Source of the DNA: Phallusia mammillata
Lineage: Eukaryota > Chordata > Ascidiacea > Phlebobranchia > Ascidiidae
Direction: 5' to 3'
Length of the DNA: 64,000 nucleotides
NCBI GenBank assembly: GCA_003260075.1
Contig: QLIY01000269.1
Coordinates: 62,001 to 126,000, forward strand
Shown: in pieces, positions 25,201 through 38,100 of the stretch
How the letters are laid out: the number at the start of each line of letters is the position of its first letter
Position numbering within the stretch: the stretch's first letter is position 1
Made by a program: the position numbers and the translations under genes
Notes under the pieces: generated by a model
The model's database searches: none
Seen by the model: only the letters and a program-made list of their open reading frames with translations
What the model was told of the DNA's origin: nothing

Positions 25201-28200
25201 TTTGCAACCANGGGCTTGAGCGCTTTTCTTTGGGTGAAATGATGTTACCTGTACACACTTGTAGCATCGACATGGGTTGTTGATTGCTCCACATTTTTTC
25301 TCCATCATCCCAGATTCCCAGTTCTTTTCGAGGTATCAGCTTTTTCATAGTAAGGGATTTGTGTGCTCCCAACATCTCGATTGTTTTGTCATAATGAGCA
25401 ATGCGCCCGGAACGGAAGGAGTCGCGCAACTTGGTTGAAGCGTTTAAATTTTCTCTTCGCTTCTCCACGGAGTCGTCTTTATAAATTGCCAACAGAAAGC
25501 GACATGCGTAGAGGTAAACAGGTGCATATCCCCACTTTTCATTTCGTTCATTCCATTGCTCGATCAATTTGACCATGGAAGCAATCTCATATGTGTCTTC
25601 AGCATCAGCGTGTCTCATTATACGAAGCCATGAAAACATGTCAATAGACGTATTCACCCGCACGCCTTTTGATAATATGCCATGAAGCAGAACATCGTAT
25701 AGCAATACCAGTTCTTTTACAAGATCTGCCTGATCGCACGAATTTTTCATTGTTTCAATCAAATTCATTTTTTGTGTAATAACCCTCCGCGCCGCGGGCA
25801 CGTTTTGATGAATATTTTCGGGTTTGAAGACGATGCTGTCAGGTCGGACTTCGTTGTAAAACATGTTGTAATCGTTCACGCATTTGCTGTAGTCTTCTAT
25901 TTTGCGAAGCTCACTGGGTTTTGTGGAAGATTTACACTCCTTTAACAAACGTTTACATTCGTAGTAAGATTCTCGTACTATTTCTGCCAGACCGACATCG
26001 TGCACGTCAAGGGTTCCGTCAATTGATGCTTGGCAGCCCCCATCAATTCTGTTATGTACGTATTCAGCCATTAACAGGCGAATCTTGATTTCGCCTAGAT
26101 ATCCATACGAGAAATTGTTGGCTACCAGCTTTGATGCTTGTTGAAATTGATTGATACCTTTTCGACAGTACAAAAGAGCGTTTGGGATATCGTTTTGACG
26201 AATAAGATGATTGACGTGCTTGTGATAACTGTATCCAAAGGTGTTATGTGTTCTTCCCGTGACATCGTCGCTGCATTTCTTTCTGGCCAGTTTTACAGCG
26301 ATGGTTAATGTTTTTTCAGCTTTGTCAAACTGATGAGCGAAGCCATACTGTTTTCCTAAGTATGCTTGAATTTCCGAATTGTCCGGAAAGGCTTCGGCCA
26401 AAGTTTCTACAATTGCGATAATCTCTGGCCTCCCACCTACACTTTCGACGTCATGCAACAAGCGAGAATACCTCTGTCGTGTGGGCTGATGACCCCTGCG
26501 GATGATCATTTTGGTCAAGGGTAGCACAATAGATGGTGGACTAAGGGAGCCAACTTCGGCCTTTACCGACCTAATAAAATCGATAACCAAGTCAGGAAGC
26601 TCTTTTCGTGCGGCTGCAGAAAGTGTTTCCCCAGTTTGTTGATTACCGTAAGCTTCCGGAGACACTAACACATATTCGAGGATTTCCTTGGCCACTCGGG
26701 AGTAAATCATTTTCCATTCACCTCTGCTACTTTCAGTGATAAACTGTTGACCTTTAAATGGAAGATCGTTGAGATCAACCGATTTTGGTGCAACTCCAAG
26801 CAGATTTCTAAACGTGTTTTTGCTGATACCAACCTCCCCGTAATACAGCAAGAGAGAAAGAAAAGCAACGGTCTTTTGCCACGATAAAAGAGGTGTTTTG
26901 GACGGAGCCATGTAACCTGTTATGTAAGACCTAATGCCCTCGTAATCCAAACTGAACGCGGTTAAGCCAAACTCATAGAGTTGTACGCCGAGGCATCTAT
27001 TAACCTCCTTGTTTAGGTTGTCTAACGCGTTTTTGGTGTCTGGTGAAAATCTTACAAGAGTATTAGACAGGTTCGTCGCTTCCTTGGGTGAGACAAAGTT
27101 GGAGAGTTTAAGCTCACTTTCTTTCGGGTAAAGTTCGTTCAAGTTTTCATAATATCTTGATACGTGTAGGATTAGGAGCTCAATGCCACGTTGCGTCAAA
27201 AGTGTTTGCACGTCGGAGTCGCTTCCGCCATCCAAGAGAACGATCACTGGCATATGTGTTAACTCATATACATCCTTCAGGTGCAATAGAACTTCTGATA
27301 TTGAGCTGCATGGCATTTTGACTGAAATACACGGAGCATCTTGTCGCAGTTTCCAAAGCAGTTGTCTGGCAAAAGTTGACCCCCCTCCACCAGGACCATG
27401 ATGTAACTCGACAACAGTAGATCTCCATCTATTGTTGACTAAACAACGAATTTGTTCACATGCGGCATCCTGAGCATCCCGGTCAATTGCTATCTGACCA
27501 TAACTCAAGTGGTCCCAAGTAACCTCGCCACCTTGGAGGAAGGATTTTCCATACATCTTGGTTTCACGCTGTTTCATCAATTCTTCGGATATCACGTGGT
27601 CTATCGGCAAAATTTCAAGCGTTTGGTTTATTCGCCGGATGACGTCACGTTTCACGTCGATGGTTGCAGTGTTTCCGTTGTCATTTATTCCTGGCAATCG
27701 AAATCCCTTGGAAATGGTGTTCGGCGGCGTCATTTGACTGAGACAATCATTAATATCGGCCAAAGAAATAATCACCATCCGACTTAAAACTTTATACTTT
27801 TTTAAAACTCTCTGAAGATGCTTTGTGGGTTTTGAAGTGCAAACCCACAAATCAACGGGAAAAGAATGGTTCTTTGATCCGTCAGAAAATCCTTTGCGAA
27901 TGTTTGACAGCATTTCCTCCAAATAGTCGAAACTTTCCTCGTCTGTATTGTCGTCTGTATTGTACCACAATACAAGAAACACGGGAGACAAATCGGGGCA
28001 GCAGTAGTCAGCCATTTCGCGAAAAATTGTATTCATCGTTTCTTCGTTCTCTGCTTTCCAATCCATAAACTCTCCCGAGTGAACTGAATCCTGATTTTCA
28101 CACATGCCTTTCATAAATAGCCAATCTGTCGTCGAATCATTCAAACTGCTAATATCATCAGAAAAGGCTGAAATTTGTATTTCTGCCCGTTCTGAAATTT

Positions 28201-31200
28201 TTGGCTCCAGCTGATTGAGCAACCCGCTTTCCCGACTCTTCACGTCAAAGTCGAAAACTCGCAACCAGGGCACGTTCGCTATTGCACTTACATCACCTGG
28301 TGTGTTCTGAATGTCACTTACCAGAAAACATCCTGTTCCCCTTCCTTCCAACTTTTGCAAGATGTTTCTCATTGACTTAATGCCTTCCATTTCGCTTTCA
28401 GTTCTGACCTGCTGGGTAAGCTGACTTTCGTGGTTGTCCAGCCATTCCTCGCTCTTTGATTTTGGACTCTGGTGATGAAAATCTTGAAGCCGAAGTTTGT
28501 CTTCAACTCTCGTTGCCCAACTTTTATAAACCANTACTTGTTTTTAAACACAAAACAATGGCTGGAAATCTAGTAATTTATATATGTTTAATATATAAAT
28601 TTCTTTTCTTATATATGTTTAATAAAGGCTAAAATTTGGAGCAGCGCCCCCAGAAATTTTTGGCACGAGCCGCCACTGCTCAACGGTTTGGAGTATATAC
28701 CCAACCTCAGTTCTTATTAGGTAGCCTATATATGCAATAGAGCGCATAATGCATTTTTACAACGCAGTTTCTATCAAATAATTAATAAACACTTGAAACG
28801 TAAAAGCAGCATTAACTTTAATGCGTTTTCATTGCGCACAACCTCAAGAAAAATGTGTAAGGACAGGTCAGTAGCGGAAATGTCGAAGATTTGAATTATA
28901 TACTTTTAATTTTAGCAACAGCAATGCTTGGTCATGGCGACGAAAACCGTACCTTGAGTAAAATTAGCGCAAAAATGCCTTTAAAACATTGACATTTATC
29001 TCAAGGTTGCGTTTACTGTAAGCGCCATGTGCCATTTTAATCTGGGTAAATGGCAATGTAATACGAGATTCAGTTCAGTCAACCTTAACGAAATAAGCCA
29101 GCAACACGAAACAAGCACACCACATTGCAAGATTTAGTTTGACGCGATGCAGGGGCGCGTTTGTTTTATTATGACGTATGATGCAAACCACGCCCAAAGT
29201 TTCAGGTTTTACACCAGTCAAGTTTGTGTCGTTGTGGAGCAGTTTTAATTGGTAAACGAGGATTGGATTTGTAATTGATTTGAATTTTTTTAACTGTATT
29301 AATCCGACCTACATAAACGTTTTTGATCTTATTATCCGATTTACATAAACGTTTTGAATATTTAAATAGCTTTTTCATTGCAGAGATATATTACTTGTGT
29401 GTTAGAATAGTTTCTTGCAAACACAGCAACATCAATGAGAATGCTACGGACAAGATAACAATTAAAATAGTAAAACACATGTTTTTGTCATGTTTTCGCG
29501 ATTAAAATAATTCCTGACAATCTGGGTAGATGGCCGAGTTTAAAAAAGATCAAGCAACCAATCTCAGATGCCCAAATATAAACGGAGTTGGAAACTAATA
29601 TCAGTCACCAAAAGAAAAAAGAACCGTGCATCTGGATAAAAAGGCAATTTGCTTAAGCTAACATTTCTATTTACAAAGGCCAAGATGACTATAAAGTATC
29701 ATAAAAACTATACTGTAAGTGAAAAAAATTAAACAAAAATTTATGTACAATGGGAAATATGGCCACTGACCAAATGTTAATTACCACCTTATAGGGTGTA
29801 AATTTCCACCACCAATGGTGACATTTTTAGACGACCAATTTTGTGGGTAATCTTTGGCCGTATTGCGAGACAAATGTAGAAACGACCGATCCAAATAACA
29901 CGTTTCGGTAAACCGTTTTATTAAAGATAACTTTATATTATATGCTGGGTTTTATATGCTTATATTATAGCAAGTGCCCCCTCTTGCCCCTACGTGTCGG
30001 CGCCCGTGGGGACGTTGATCTGATTGAAACTATTAACGTCACACACAGCCCACAATGGTCAAACTTAGGTAAGGTATTTACAGAAACTTTTACAGATATT
30101 TTTGCTCACCTGCTTCCTTATGGGCTTCAATGAACCGAGTCACAGCTTTGGCGGATTCATTCACATCCATTACCGGAACTTTCACCTGAATCTGTCCACG
30201 TAAAAGTTGGGTTGTTGGTTCATTGTTCTGGTACAACACTAAAGTGGTGCACCCCAACAGATATTCAGGATTGGATCTCTGAAGAAGGTCTCCCAACTTT
30301 TCGCCATGTTCGTCAGACATAATAACGATTCTACACAAATTACATTCATTAGTAAGTTTATAACTTAGTACAAATAGTGTAATAAATCGTTCTAATTAAT
30401 ATAGCGTCTCCGCCAAACAAGCATTCAAGCTGCAATCATCCTATTAAGTGTGGATGCACGCGTTTTATTCAGAAAAAGGAACTACTGCAAACTAACTTGA
30501 ATTTAGCGTGGTGAATTCTTGACATCAGGTTTGGGGTTTCGCCTCGACCGGCAATGCATTGATATGGCAACACTTTGTATGTGCCACTGAGGCGAACCTC
30601 GATTTGTTCCGTTAACGCGAGATCGTCTTTGTGGCAGATTAAAGTGACATCGCCATTTTCCATTTGCGAAGAAGAAACTTCTACAAAACAATAGGTAGGC
30701 TATATATTTGGTAATTGGGTTTCGAAGAGAATATTAAAAAAAACGTCTGCAATATTTTTGTTTCATTTAAGTTTTATCCTATACCATGGGTCTGCAACCC
30801 CTGATGTAAACTTTCAACCGCCAGGGGAATACAGGCCTAGTCACGAAACAGTAAAGTTGCGTATTCGCATTAAAAATGCGGGCACATTATGGCCATCTTT
30901 GTCGCATTTACAATTTATTTAAAATGAAATAGTTCCACCAGAGTTTCTTTTGTAATGCTTAAAACCGCTCCTATACAAGTTGTTGCTACATACACAGGAC
31001 ACTCTCAGTAGATTACGAGATGCGTTTTGAACCGCTGAGTTCCACAAACATGGTGTTGAAACATTTTGTGGTCTACTAACGAATCAGACGCGTGACGTCA
31101 CACAATGCGCATCAGTTTGACGTTCGATTCGCTCAAACTTTGGTAGGCCGACCAAACACACCGCAACAGAGACGTTACTTCTTTTGTATAGCAACTTGTT

Positions 31201-32264
31201 TTAACCACTTTTCACGGTCTATCTCATAGACCATGAGGGGTCTTTTGGAAACCTCCGGCTCACAGAATGTTGGATGAAGAAACATCGGCGAACAGCAAAT
31301 ATAGTTTATTTCGAGTGATCCCTGATTCAGGTTCGTGTGAATTTGCGGGTTCTTGCTTCTATTTTCGGTTTACAAATTGAATGTTGGATTACAAATCGAG
31401 CCTAGCCTATACTGGTTCATGGAGGCTGGTATCGCTGACAGCGGTTTTGCACGGACTTTACACTGCTAAGTAGGTTATGCTGGTAATATTTGTTGCTTCA
31501 CAAAAACACAACTGTGATTTTTTATTTACCGTTGCCAATTTCCGAGACGACAAGAAATTGCTTTGAGGCTACGAAAAAACAAACAAAAAGCGTGGTTGAT
31601 TTTGGTAAGATTGTTAATTGGTCATACGTTTTTTTCTTCTGAAACGAACATGTCAACAAATCTTAGTGGGCGGGGACCAAAAAATACCACAACCAATTTT
31701 GTGGCCAAATATTAGTTTAAATCGGAATGCATAGGCCTAAATTAAATTACATTTGAGTGTCATATAGGCCTAGCCTGCTGTAATGTGTCCCTTGTTTACC
31801 CAATTCTCAGCCTTTGTTTAACCAAAGCCTAAGTGAAAAATATTAATTTCTAGATGTATAATAAAATGTTTATCAAAGTTCAGCATTAAAATGCGATGGA
31901 ACTGCTAATGAGTTTTTGTCCGCAGAAACAATATGTCACAAAAGATTAAGTATCCATATTGACTGAATGTGAAATAATACAGGGAATAGGCTTCATATTT
32001 GTATCAGGTAACGTGGAACGACAATATGGTGAAACGATAGTTTTAACACAATGTTTAGTCATTTCATTAATTAATAGGCTAATAACATGAAACAGATTGA
32101 TGCTTTCCATAATGCCATGTGCAAGCCTGTAGCCTAGCCTGCATGGTTTCATGTTTGCAAAAAGTCATGTAGGCTACACGATAGGCCTATCTTATATTAG
32201 CCTACGTTATTTACGTTCAAGCGGAATTACCTGATCTGCTGTCAATGTTGCTGTTTCTTCTCAT
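19250..32264 (-). CDS. TIR-like domain + SAMD9-like STAND NTPase/TPR/OB + zinc ribbon
   Basis: Predicted cytoplasmic signalling NTPase of about 1,425 residues. Exons on the minus strand: 32231-32264 (ATG at 32262-32264), 30497-30680, 30110-30330 and the large exon 19250-23215; junction phases are 1, 2 and 1, all consistent. Residues 20-147 form a TIR-like alpha/beta domain (DVTLICHKDD, YKVLPYQCIAGRG, FKIVIMSDEHGEKLG). The large exon matches the SAMD9/SAMD9L body: a P-loop at 21707-21730 reading GPGGGGST with no lysine, as in SAMD9 proteins; Walker B-like PVIVLLDGGSD; a winged-helix/TPR region with PDNSEIQAYLGKQYGFAHQF; and the family's C-terminal OB-like end (GWISVELKKP, VEFFIGFHTYNGAEAH). 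A C-x2-C-x16-C-x2-C motif is added at the end (19277-19348). The exon carries a 127-bp duplication (22914-23040 versus 23041 onward) with a C run that breaks the frame; the frame on both sides agrees if the unit is counted once. SAMD9 identity is strong; the TIR link rests on phase, strand and order and lacks a transcript. Confidence 0.62.
22914..23156 (-). repeat. 127-bp frame-breaking duplication in the SAMD9-like exon
   Basis: Two copies of about 115 bases (22914-23028 and 23041-23155) differ at five positions and are separated by a C10 run. The spacing is 127, not a multiple of three, so both copies together shift the frame. With one copy the frame runs from the splice acceptor at 23216 to the stop at 19250. 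The difference level fits two alleles of a highly polymorphic animal. Confidence 0.8.
23792..24156 (-). pseudogene. third, partial copy of the SAMD9-like exon (N-terminal part)
   Basis: Corresponds to about 22551-22916 of the main exon with scattered substitutions and a small indel (ESQLTKARTESE where the main copy has ESQLTQQVRTESE). It begins directly after a C11 run and stops at the single N at 24157, so both edges are assembly-suspect. It cannot make a protein alone. Confidence 0.7.
24158..25210 (+). mobile_element. hAT interior, transposase fragment at the right end
   Basis: Part of the hAT element between two N gaps. Most of it shows no long reading frame. The last 100 bases contain an open transposase-like segment on the plus strand (AEATGILKQLSDDNFKFWF). 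Around 24560-24600 lies a short palindrome-rich patch built on GGTTAACCGGTTATCCGTTAACCGG-like sequence. Confidence 0.5.
25212..28533 (-). pseudogene. near-identical second copy of the SAMD9-like body
   Basis: This segment sits between single N bases (25211 and 28534) and matches 19545-22866 base for base in length (3,322 each), with only a handful of substitutions such as Phe to Tyr in IVRES(F/Y)YECK and a change beside the motif FLQGG. The reading frame is open throughout but lacks the true N-terminus, the last ~100 residues with the zinc-ribbon motif, a start context and a stop. Gap placement and near identity favour a redundant contig placed inside the hAT element; a very recent tandem duplication is the alternative. 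Confidence 0.75.
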
Positions 32265-34319
32265 CTTGTTGGTTTTCAATCTTATAAGGCCAACAAAGAT
32301 GGCTCTACCCAAGTTTATACAAAGTTTACATCCTGCAATGTAAAGGTTGCGCTGGAAGAACCGAACTTAAAAGCCATAGACCTCAGTAACCTATAGTGCA
32401 CATCAACCTACCTAGTACATTTAAGTGTGCATAAATAATGTAATTACCACACCAAAGTCCTAAAGAGAAAATGTATTACGAGAAAACTGTTGAATGGCGC
32501 ACACAGCTCGATCACGAGACTAAACGAAACTTGAGTTTCGCCTCTACCTCATAGGTTAGGAGAATTAAACGCATTTTCAATTCCCCCAAGTAAAGTTTTT
32601 TTAATTTTAATAATATATCTGCCAAGGAAAAAAATAGTGATTTCAACCATGCTGCGGTTAGATGATCTATGTAAATATCTGTGGTGTGGAAAATAATAAA
32701 AATAAATTACCAGCGTATGGTGCACGTCGTCACGGTTGATATGCGCTGGTGCTTTTTTATTAACCTAAAGCGCGGCACAAGGTTTGGACGTACCGACGTT
32801 GGCGTACAGCCATGCGCTTGATAAAAGAGAAAAAGAATTTAGAAATTAAAAAAAAAACGTCAATGGAAAACAATTCTTGAATGATCTAAAAAGAACAACT
32901 TTAAACACATTTAACATAACAACCCTTCCGTTATTGGGTTAAAAATTATAGAGGGGCGATTAGCCTACAATGAAAATATAGGGCACACTTTGTAGCCAGC
33001 ACACCCTTTACTCGATGGTGACTTGTAAAAGGATGATTACAATGAAACTATGATGTTCATTACAATAGGTTGAAAAGTCTGATCTTTGTATCTTAACAAC
33101 AATTAACTGACTGATTTTCTTTTTGGTATTCTTGAGTAGGCGAATTAACAGCAACACATTCAAACAATTTCAAATTCAAAAATATAGTAGGCCTAGTCTA
33201 GAAAACATAGCGAATTTATGTTATTTCTAAAACAATTTATTTATAGCAAAGCAAAATATTTTTTCACTGTAAACGTTTTTCTTTAAAATGAATAGAATTT
33301 ATTTATTTATTATTCATCGTGTTTTTCATGGTAATGTGCAATTTAAAAGTTATAGCGCCCTTTTTAAGAGAGCTATGCTTCTTTTCAGATACCATCGGGA
33401 TGCGTTTCACCTAAAATTGTACAGGAAACGACAGCATAAACAAAAGGAAATACGTGCATCGATGAACAATTACCATATATGTATGAAAGAATGTGGCTCA
33501 AAATATCTCAAATATCTAACGAACAGAAATATAATTTCTTTCAAGAACTATTGTGACGACACTAAACTCATATCCCTATCATTCCACGAAATGTTTTGCA
33601 CCCGAGTGCTGACTTTAATGTAAACATTGCGCAGGATAATATGGTGGCCGCTAAACGCGCTAATCAGAGCACATGGCCGCCCTGTCGGCTATAGCTGACT
33701 CCTTATTGGAAACGCACTTTTTGGTCATGTTAAGGTATCACCAACTTTATAGACGTTGATAAGTACAGGGTATTGACATAAACAAACAAAGAAAAATATC
33801 TAGAACAAGGGCTTTGGGTAACATCACTCACCCTTGGCAATCCAGGCAGCTAAAAATGCAACCTGTTTTTGCCGGACCGCTGATGATACGTTTTCTCATT
33901 TATGTTAAATCACATCAGGAATTTCCGCCACAGAAAGCAAATTTCTGTACTTAGCTATAAAGTTTGATAAATCATAATTACTTTGACTGTGCCGTAAAAG
34001 CATGTTTAGGTGTTAGTGTGCGTTTCACTAGGTGTTTGGGTTTGAAGAATATGTTGTGTATACAGTCAACAAAAAGTTCTCTACTCCTACGACTCAGGTT
34101 CACAGAGATATATCATAGCAATTAGCGATACACTGGTTCGTGTTCATGAATCATTGTGTCTATTGTGATATCACTTTGTTTAAATTTCATTTTGGCTTAG
34201 TTGTTCGTTACGCGATCATCCGTGACGTTCTTTCGTTTCTTTTTCTATTCTGGCAGAATGACAATAATCTTAGCAGATTTTTAAATAGGAAAGATTAAAG
34301 AACCAGGGTCACCACGGCA
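32265..34319. other. intergenic region between the TIR/SAMD9-like gene and MZT1
   Basis: Mostly AT-rich non-coding DNA. One possible first exon on the minus strand lies at about 33839-33902: ATG followed by RKRIISGPAKTGCIFSCLDC and a GTGAGT donor. No matching downstream exon was found, so it is mentioned only as a possibility. The 111-residue open frame at 33288 (+) has no recognisable feature and no splice context. Confidence 0.4.
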
Positions 34320-34795
34320 ATGGATACAACAAAACAGATGTCGGAAACTATGGACACACTTTTAGAAATATCCAAACTATTGAACACTGGTCTTGATGCA
34401 GAAACGTTAAATGTTTGTGTACAACTCTGTGAACTCGGAGTAAACCCAGAAGCGATTGCAACTGTCATTAAGGAAATTAGGTTGGTGTTTTGTTGATAGT
34501 AAAATAAGTCACATGTTTAAAATTTTGTTTTTTTCTGTCCCTTTGTGGATTTGTTGATGTTTCCTGTCTGTTAGGGTTTATCTAAAAGCTTGGTCATTAC
34601 ATTGATAGATTTAGAATAGCCTGTTGCTTGTAACTATTAATTGTTCTGTAACACTAAATTTTTTTTGTAAATGGTGCAGACAACATTGGTGTTAACAATA
34701 ATCTAACTTTGCTTTGAAATAATTCCTTTTCTTATTTCAGAATGCAAACATTCAATTTAAAGGAGCAAACCAAAGGGGTAGATAAAACCAAATAA
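34320..34795 (+). CDS. MZT1: mitotic-spindle organizing protein 1 (MOZART1)
   Basis: Small subunit of the gamma-tubulin ring complex; it helps recruit the complex to centrosomes and microtubule-nucleating sites. Two exons, 34320-34480 and 34741-34795, encode 71 residues. The donor is AG|GTTGGT and the acceptor TTATTTCAG|A, splitting an Arg codon. The protein reads [20 protein letters not shown] then [20 protein letters not shown], which matches the short helical core of MOZART1 almost residue for residue. The usual family length is 70-85 residues. It is too short and split to appear as a long reading frame. The gene is convergent with DHCR24, whose stop lies about 370 bases away. Confidence 0.95.
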
Positions 34796-35168
34796 TTCTA
34801 CAATTCACACAAGAACTTATTGATGATCACATCAGATTACAAAGCTGTTCTACAATGAAGAACACAATATGTACTGTTTGTCAATGCATCATACTTATAG
34901 TTGTAGTCATATGCATTGAAGAAGGTGTTAATAACACTATTTAAAAAATACACACAAAACAGCTTAAACAATTTCCTGAAACAATGTATACAAAATTAAA
35001 TTATAGCATTAGGTACTCATTTTTACATCTGTACAATAGTGTCTATTCTTGATACCGTGACATTTCATCTTAGTGAATAATTGTAATCTTGTTTTAAGCA
35101 ATAATATACATTTGACTTTAATTAGTGGGTTTTGTTTCAAATACAGGATAGTAATATTTAGGATAGAA

Positions 35169-38100
35169 TTACTTTTCTTTGTGCACTTTGTCATACACTT
35201 CTGGCATGCTACTTTCACAGTTGGGTATAGTTTTTCTCATTGTGTCATACAAGGTATGGTCAAACATTTTTCTGAATTCCTCTCGAGTCATGTAACTATC
35301 AGCATACAACATCTGGAAGCTAACAAAATGTTTGTTATGTAATGTACATGCAGGTGTCAAAGAAAAATCACCTCAGTTATAATGAACATACATGGCACAT
35401 TCATATGTAATTTATATTACAGTACAGTGTGCTGAACCAAGCTGGTCTCCCAAGCATTTCCATACAGTAACACATAGGCAAGAAACATCTACCCAGCAGT
35501 AGGATTTAAATTCATGACAGAAGGTTATTGGGGACTGGGGCCCTCTTACATAATAGGGAGTTTTATCTAAGACCTTGTTTATGTGTAAGCAATATATGCT
35601 TGTGACTTTAGGCCTTTCCGAAAGCTACATGCTAATTTAATATCCAAAAGCATGTGTCTAGTTCAAACAAACATATTATTGCTTTTCAAGATTAGCATTT
35701 GCATAATATAGTTCACTTACCCGCAGAAAGACTTAGTTGCCTGTTCCAACCTGCGAATGGTTTTCACATTGTTAAAGTGTTTTGTATGAGGTTCTCCATA
35801 TGCACCAACGTCAACATACATCTCCCCTTTGCCAGTAGAAGTGTAGAGCATTCCAGGTTCACTTGGTAAGTAAAATGGGCAAATCCATAGTGGATACAGC
35901 TGCAATGAGAATTTGTTCCCTTAAACATTGCCTTCAAAGCTGTCAAAAAATACCTTAATTTCTTCTTCAAAAGTTTCCAAACAATTCCCAAGTTTAGTGA
36001 TAGGAAGCAACATATCCTGAACAACATGATGTTCTTCATAGAGCTTTTTAACAGTTTCACCTTGTGTCAGCTTCAGTAGAGATATTTTAGGGGGCATTAA
36101 CCAACCAAGTAATAGCCGAAATAGTGGGTGATTTCCAAATGGAATGATATCCTGCATTGCATCAAATTAAAAATTGCATACAGACCATTTTTTGCTAAAC
36201 ACTTACCTGCAACTCCCAGAAAATGCTTCTTGTGTGTCTGTGGTAATAATCTCTCAAAGGAATGTATTCTGTTGCAGTTGTGTTGGTGGACAAAAAGGTT
36301 TTAACATGAGAGAAAAACCATGGCTTGTGCCACACACCAATTTTATTGAGCTGCATGATTAGTACCGTTTTTGTTTGATTGTCAAACAGGAGGAAAAATG
36401 AAAACTAATAAAATACCTTGTTGCTTTCAAAATTATCCGAAAAGTTTCCCGTCATAATCACACCAGAATTTTTGGAAAAGGCCAATGCTTCAACAAAATC
36501 ATTACCATCTGTGTTTAATGCTTCTAAAAAATCAATAAACTTGTCACAGTTTTGCCCCCCCCCCGAGTCATGTAACTATCAGCATACAACATCTGGAAGC
36601 TAACAAAATGTTCGTTATGTAATATGCAAGAAAAGTCACCACAGTTATAATGCACATACATGGCATATTTATATGTAAATTTTTATAGTACAGTACAGTG
36701 TGCTGAACCAAGCTGGTCGCCCAAGCTTTTCCATACAGCAACACATAGGCAAGAAACATCTAGCCAGCAGCAGGATTTAAATCTTATGTGTAAGCAATAT
36801 ATACTTGTGGATTTAGGCCTTTCCGAAAGCTACATGCTAATTTAATACCCAAAAGCATGTGCTTTATTCAAACAGACATATTCTTCCTTTTCAAGACTAG
36901 CATTTGCATAATATAGTTGACTTACCCGCAGAATGACTTAGTTGCCTGTTCCAACCTGCGAATGGTTTTTACATTGTTGAAGTGTTTTGTGTGAGGTTCT
37001 CCATATGCACCAACATCAACATACATCTCCCCTTTGCCAGTAGCAGTGTAGAGCATTCCAGGTTCACTTGGTAAGTAAAATGGGCAAATCCATAGTGGAT
37101 ACAGCTGTAATGAGAAATTTTCCCCTGAACCATTGCCTTCAAATCTCTTAAAAAATACCTTAATTTCTTCTTCAAAAGTTTCCAAGCAGTTTCCCAGTTT
37201 ATTGATAGGAAGTAACATATCCTGAACAACATGATGTTCTTCATATAGCTTTTTCACAGTTTCACCTTGTGTCAGCTTTAGTAGAGATATTTTGGGGGGC
37301 ATTAACCAACCAACCAACAGTCTAAACAATGGGTGATTTCCAAATGGAATGATATCCTGTATTGCATCATTAAAAATTGCATACAGACCATTTTTTTGCT
37401 AAACATCTACCTGCAACTCCCAGAAAATGCTTCTTGTGTGTCTGTGGTAATAATCTCTCAAAGGAATGTATTCTGTTGCAGTTGTGTTGGTGGACAAAAA
37501 GGTTTTAACATGAGAGAAAAACCATGGCTTGTGCCAGACACCAATCTTATTGAGCTGCATGATTAGAATTGTTTTGTCAAACAAGAAAAAAATGAAAAAT
37601 AACTAGAAGGGTGGCTTGGCACATATTGACATTGCATTTACACCATAACCTATTTTAAAACATGAAAATATCCCCCCCCCCACAGTGATCGGTACTGTGC
37701 AAAAATAAATATGCTATATGGAGTACAAAGTATTCAAATTTCATTCACACATTTTTCAAAGTGTTTTTATTTTGTGTTCTATATGAAAACAAAATCAATC
37801 AATTCCGACATTGTTGTTTAATAAATGGACCCATTTGTGGGGGCTAGTGGGATNCATGAGAGAAAAACCATGGCTTGTGCCAGACACCAATCTTATTGAG
37901 CTGCATGATTAGAATTGTTTTGTCAAACAAGAAAAAAATGAAAAATAACTAGAAGGGTGGCTTGGCACATATTGACATTGCATTTACACCATAACCTATT
38001 TTAAAACATGAAAATATTTCCAATATGTATTTTATATTAGGTCCCATAACATCCACTGTCTTTTATAACCTTGGTTGTTTCTGCAAGCAGAAACTTATGG

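Larger units (their letters stand above)
23566..28678. mobile_element. hAT transposon in the last intron, interrupted by N gaps
   Basis: Left end CAGGGGCGTCTCGTGC and right end (complement) CAGTGGCGGCTCGTGC agree at 14 of 16 positions. Both ends are flanked by the same 8 bases, CTCAACGG (23558-23565 and 28679-28686), the target-duplication length of hAT transposons. Just before the N at 25211 the plus strand reads QTIAEATGILKQLSDDNFKFWFLN, with the look of an N-terminal segment of hAT/ZMYM-type transposases, so part of a transposase remains. The interior also holds two copies of the host SAMD9-like gene, which lie between N gaps or next to a C run and are probably misplaced contigs. Confidence 0.78.

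Noticed and set aside
33288..33623. 111-codon open frame on the plus strand
   Set aside because: Lys/Tyr/Phe-rich composition typical of AT-rich chance frames; no splice partners or domain.
33839..33902. Possible first exon, minus strand, beginning MRKRIISGPAKTGCIF
   Set aside because: Has ATG and a GTGAGT donor, but its phase 2 end fits neither the first nor second exon of the TIR/SAMD9-like gene and no other acceptor exon was found.
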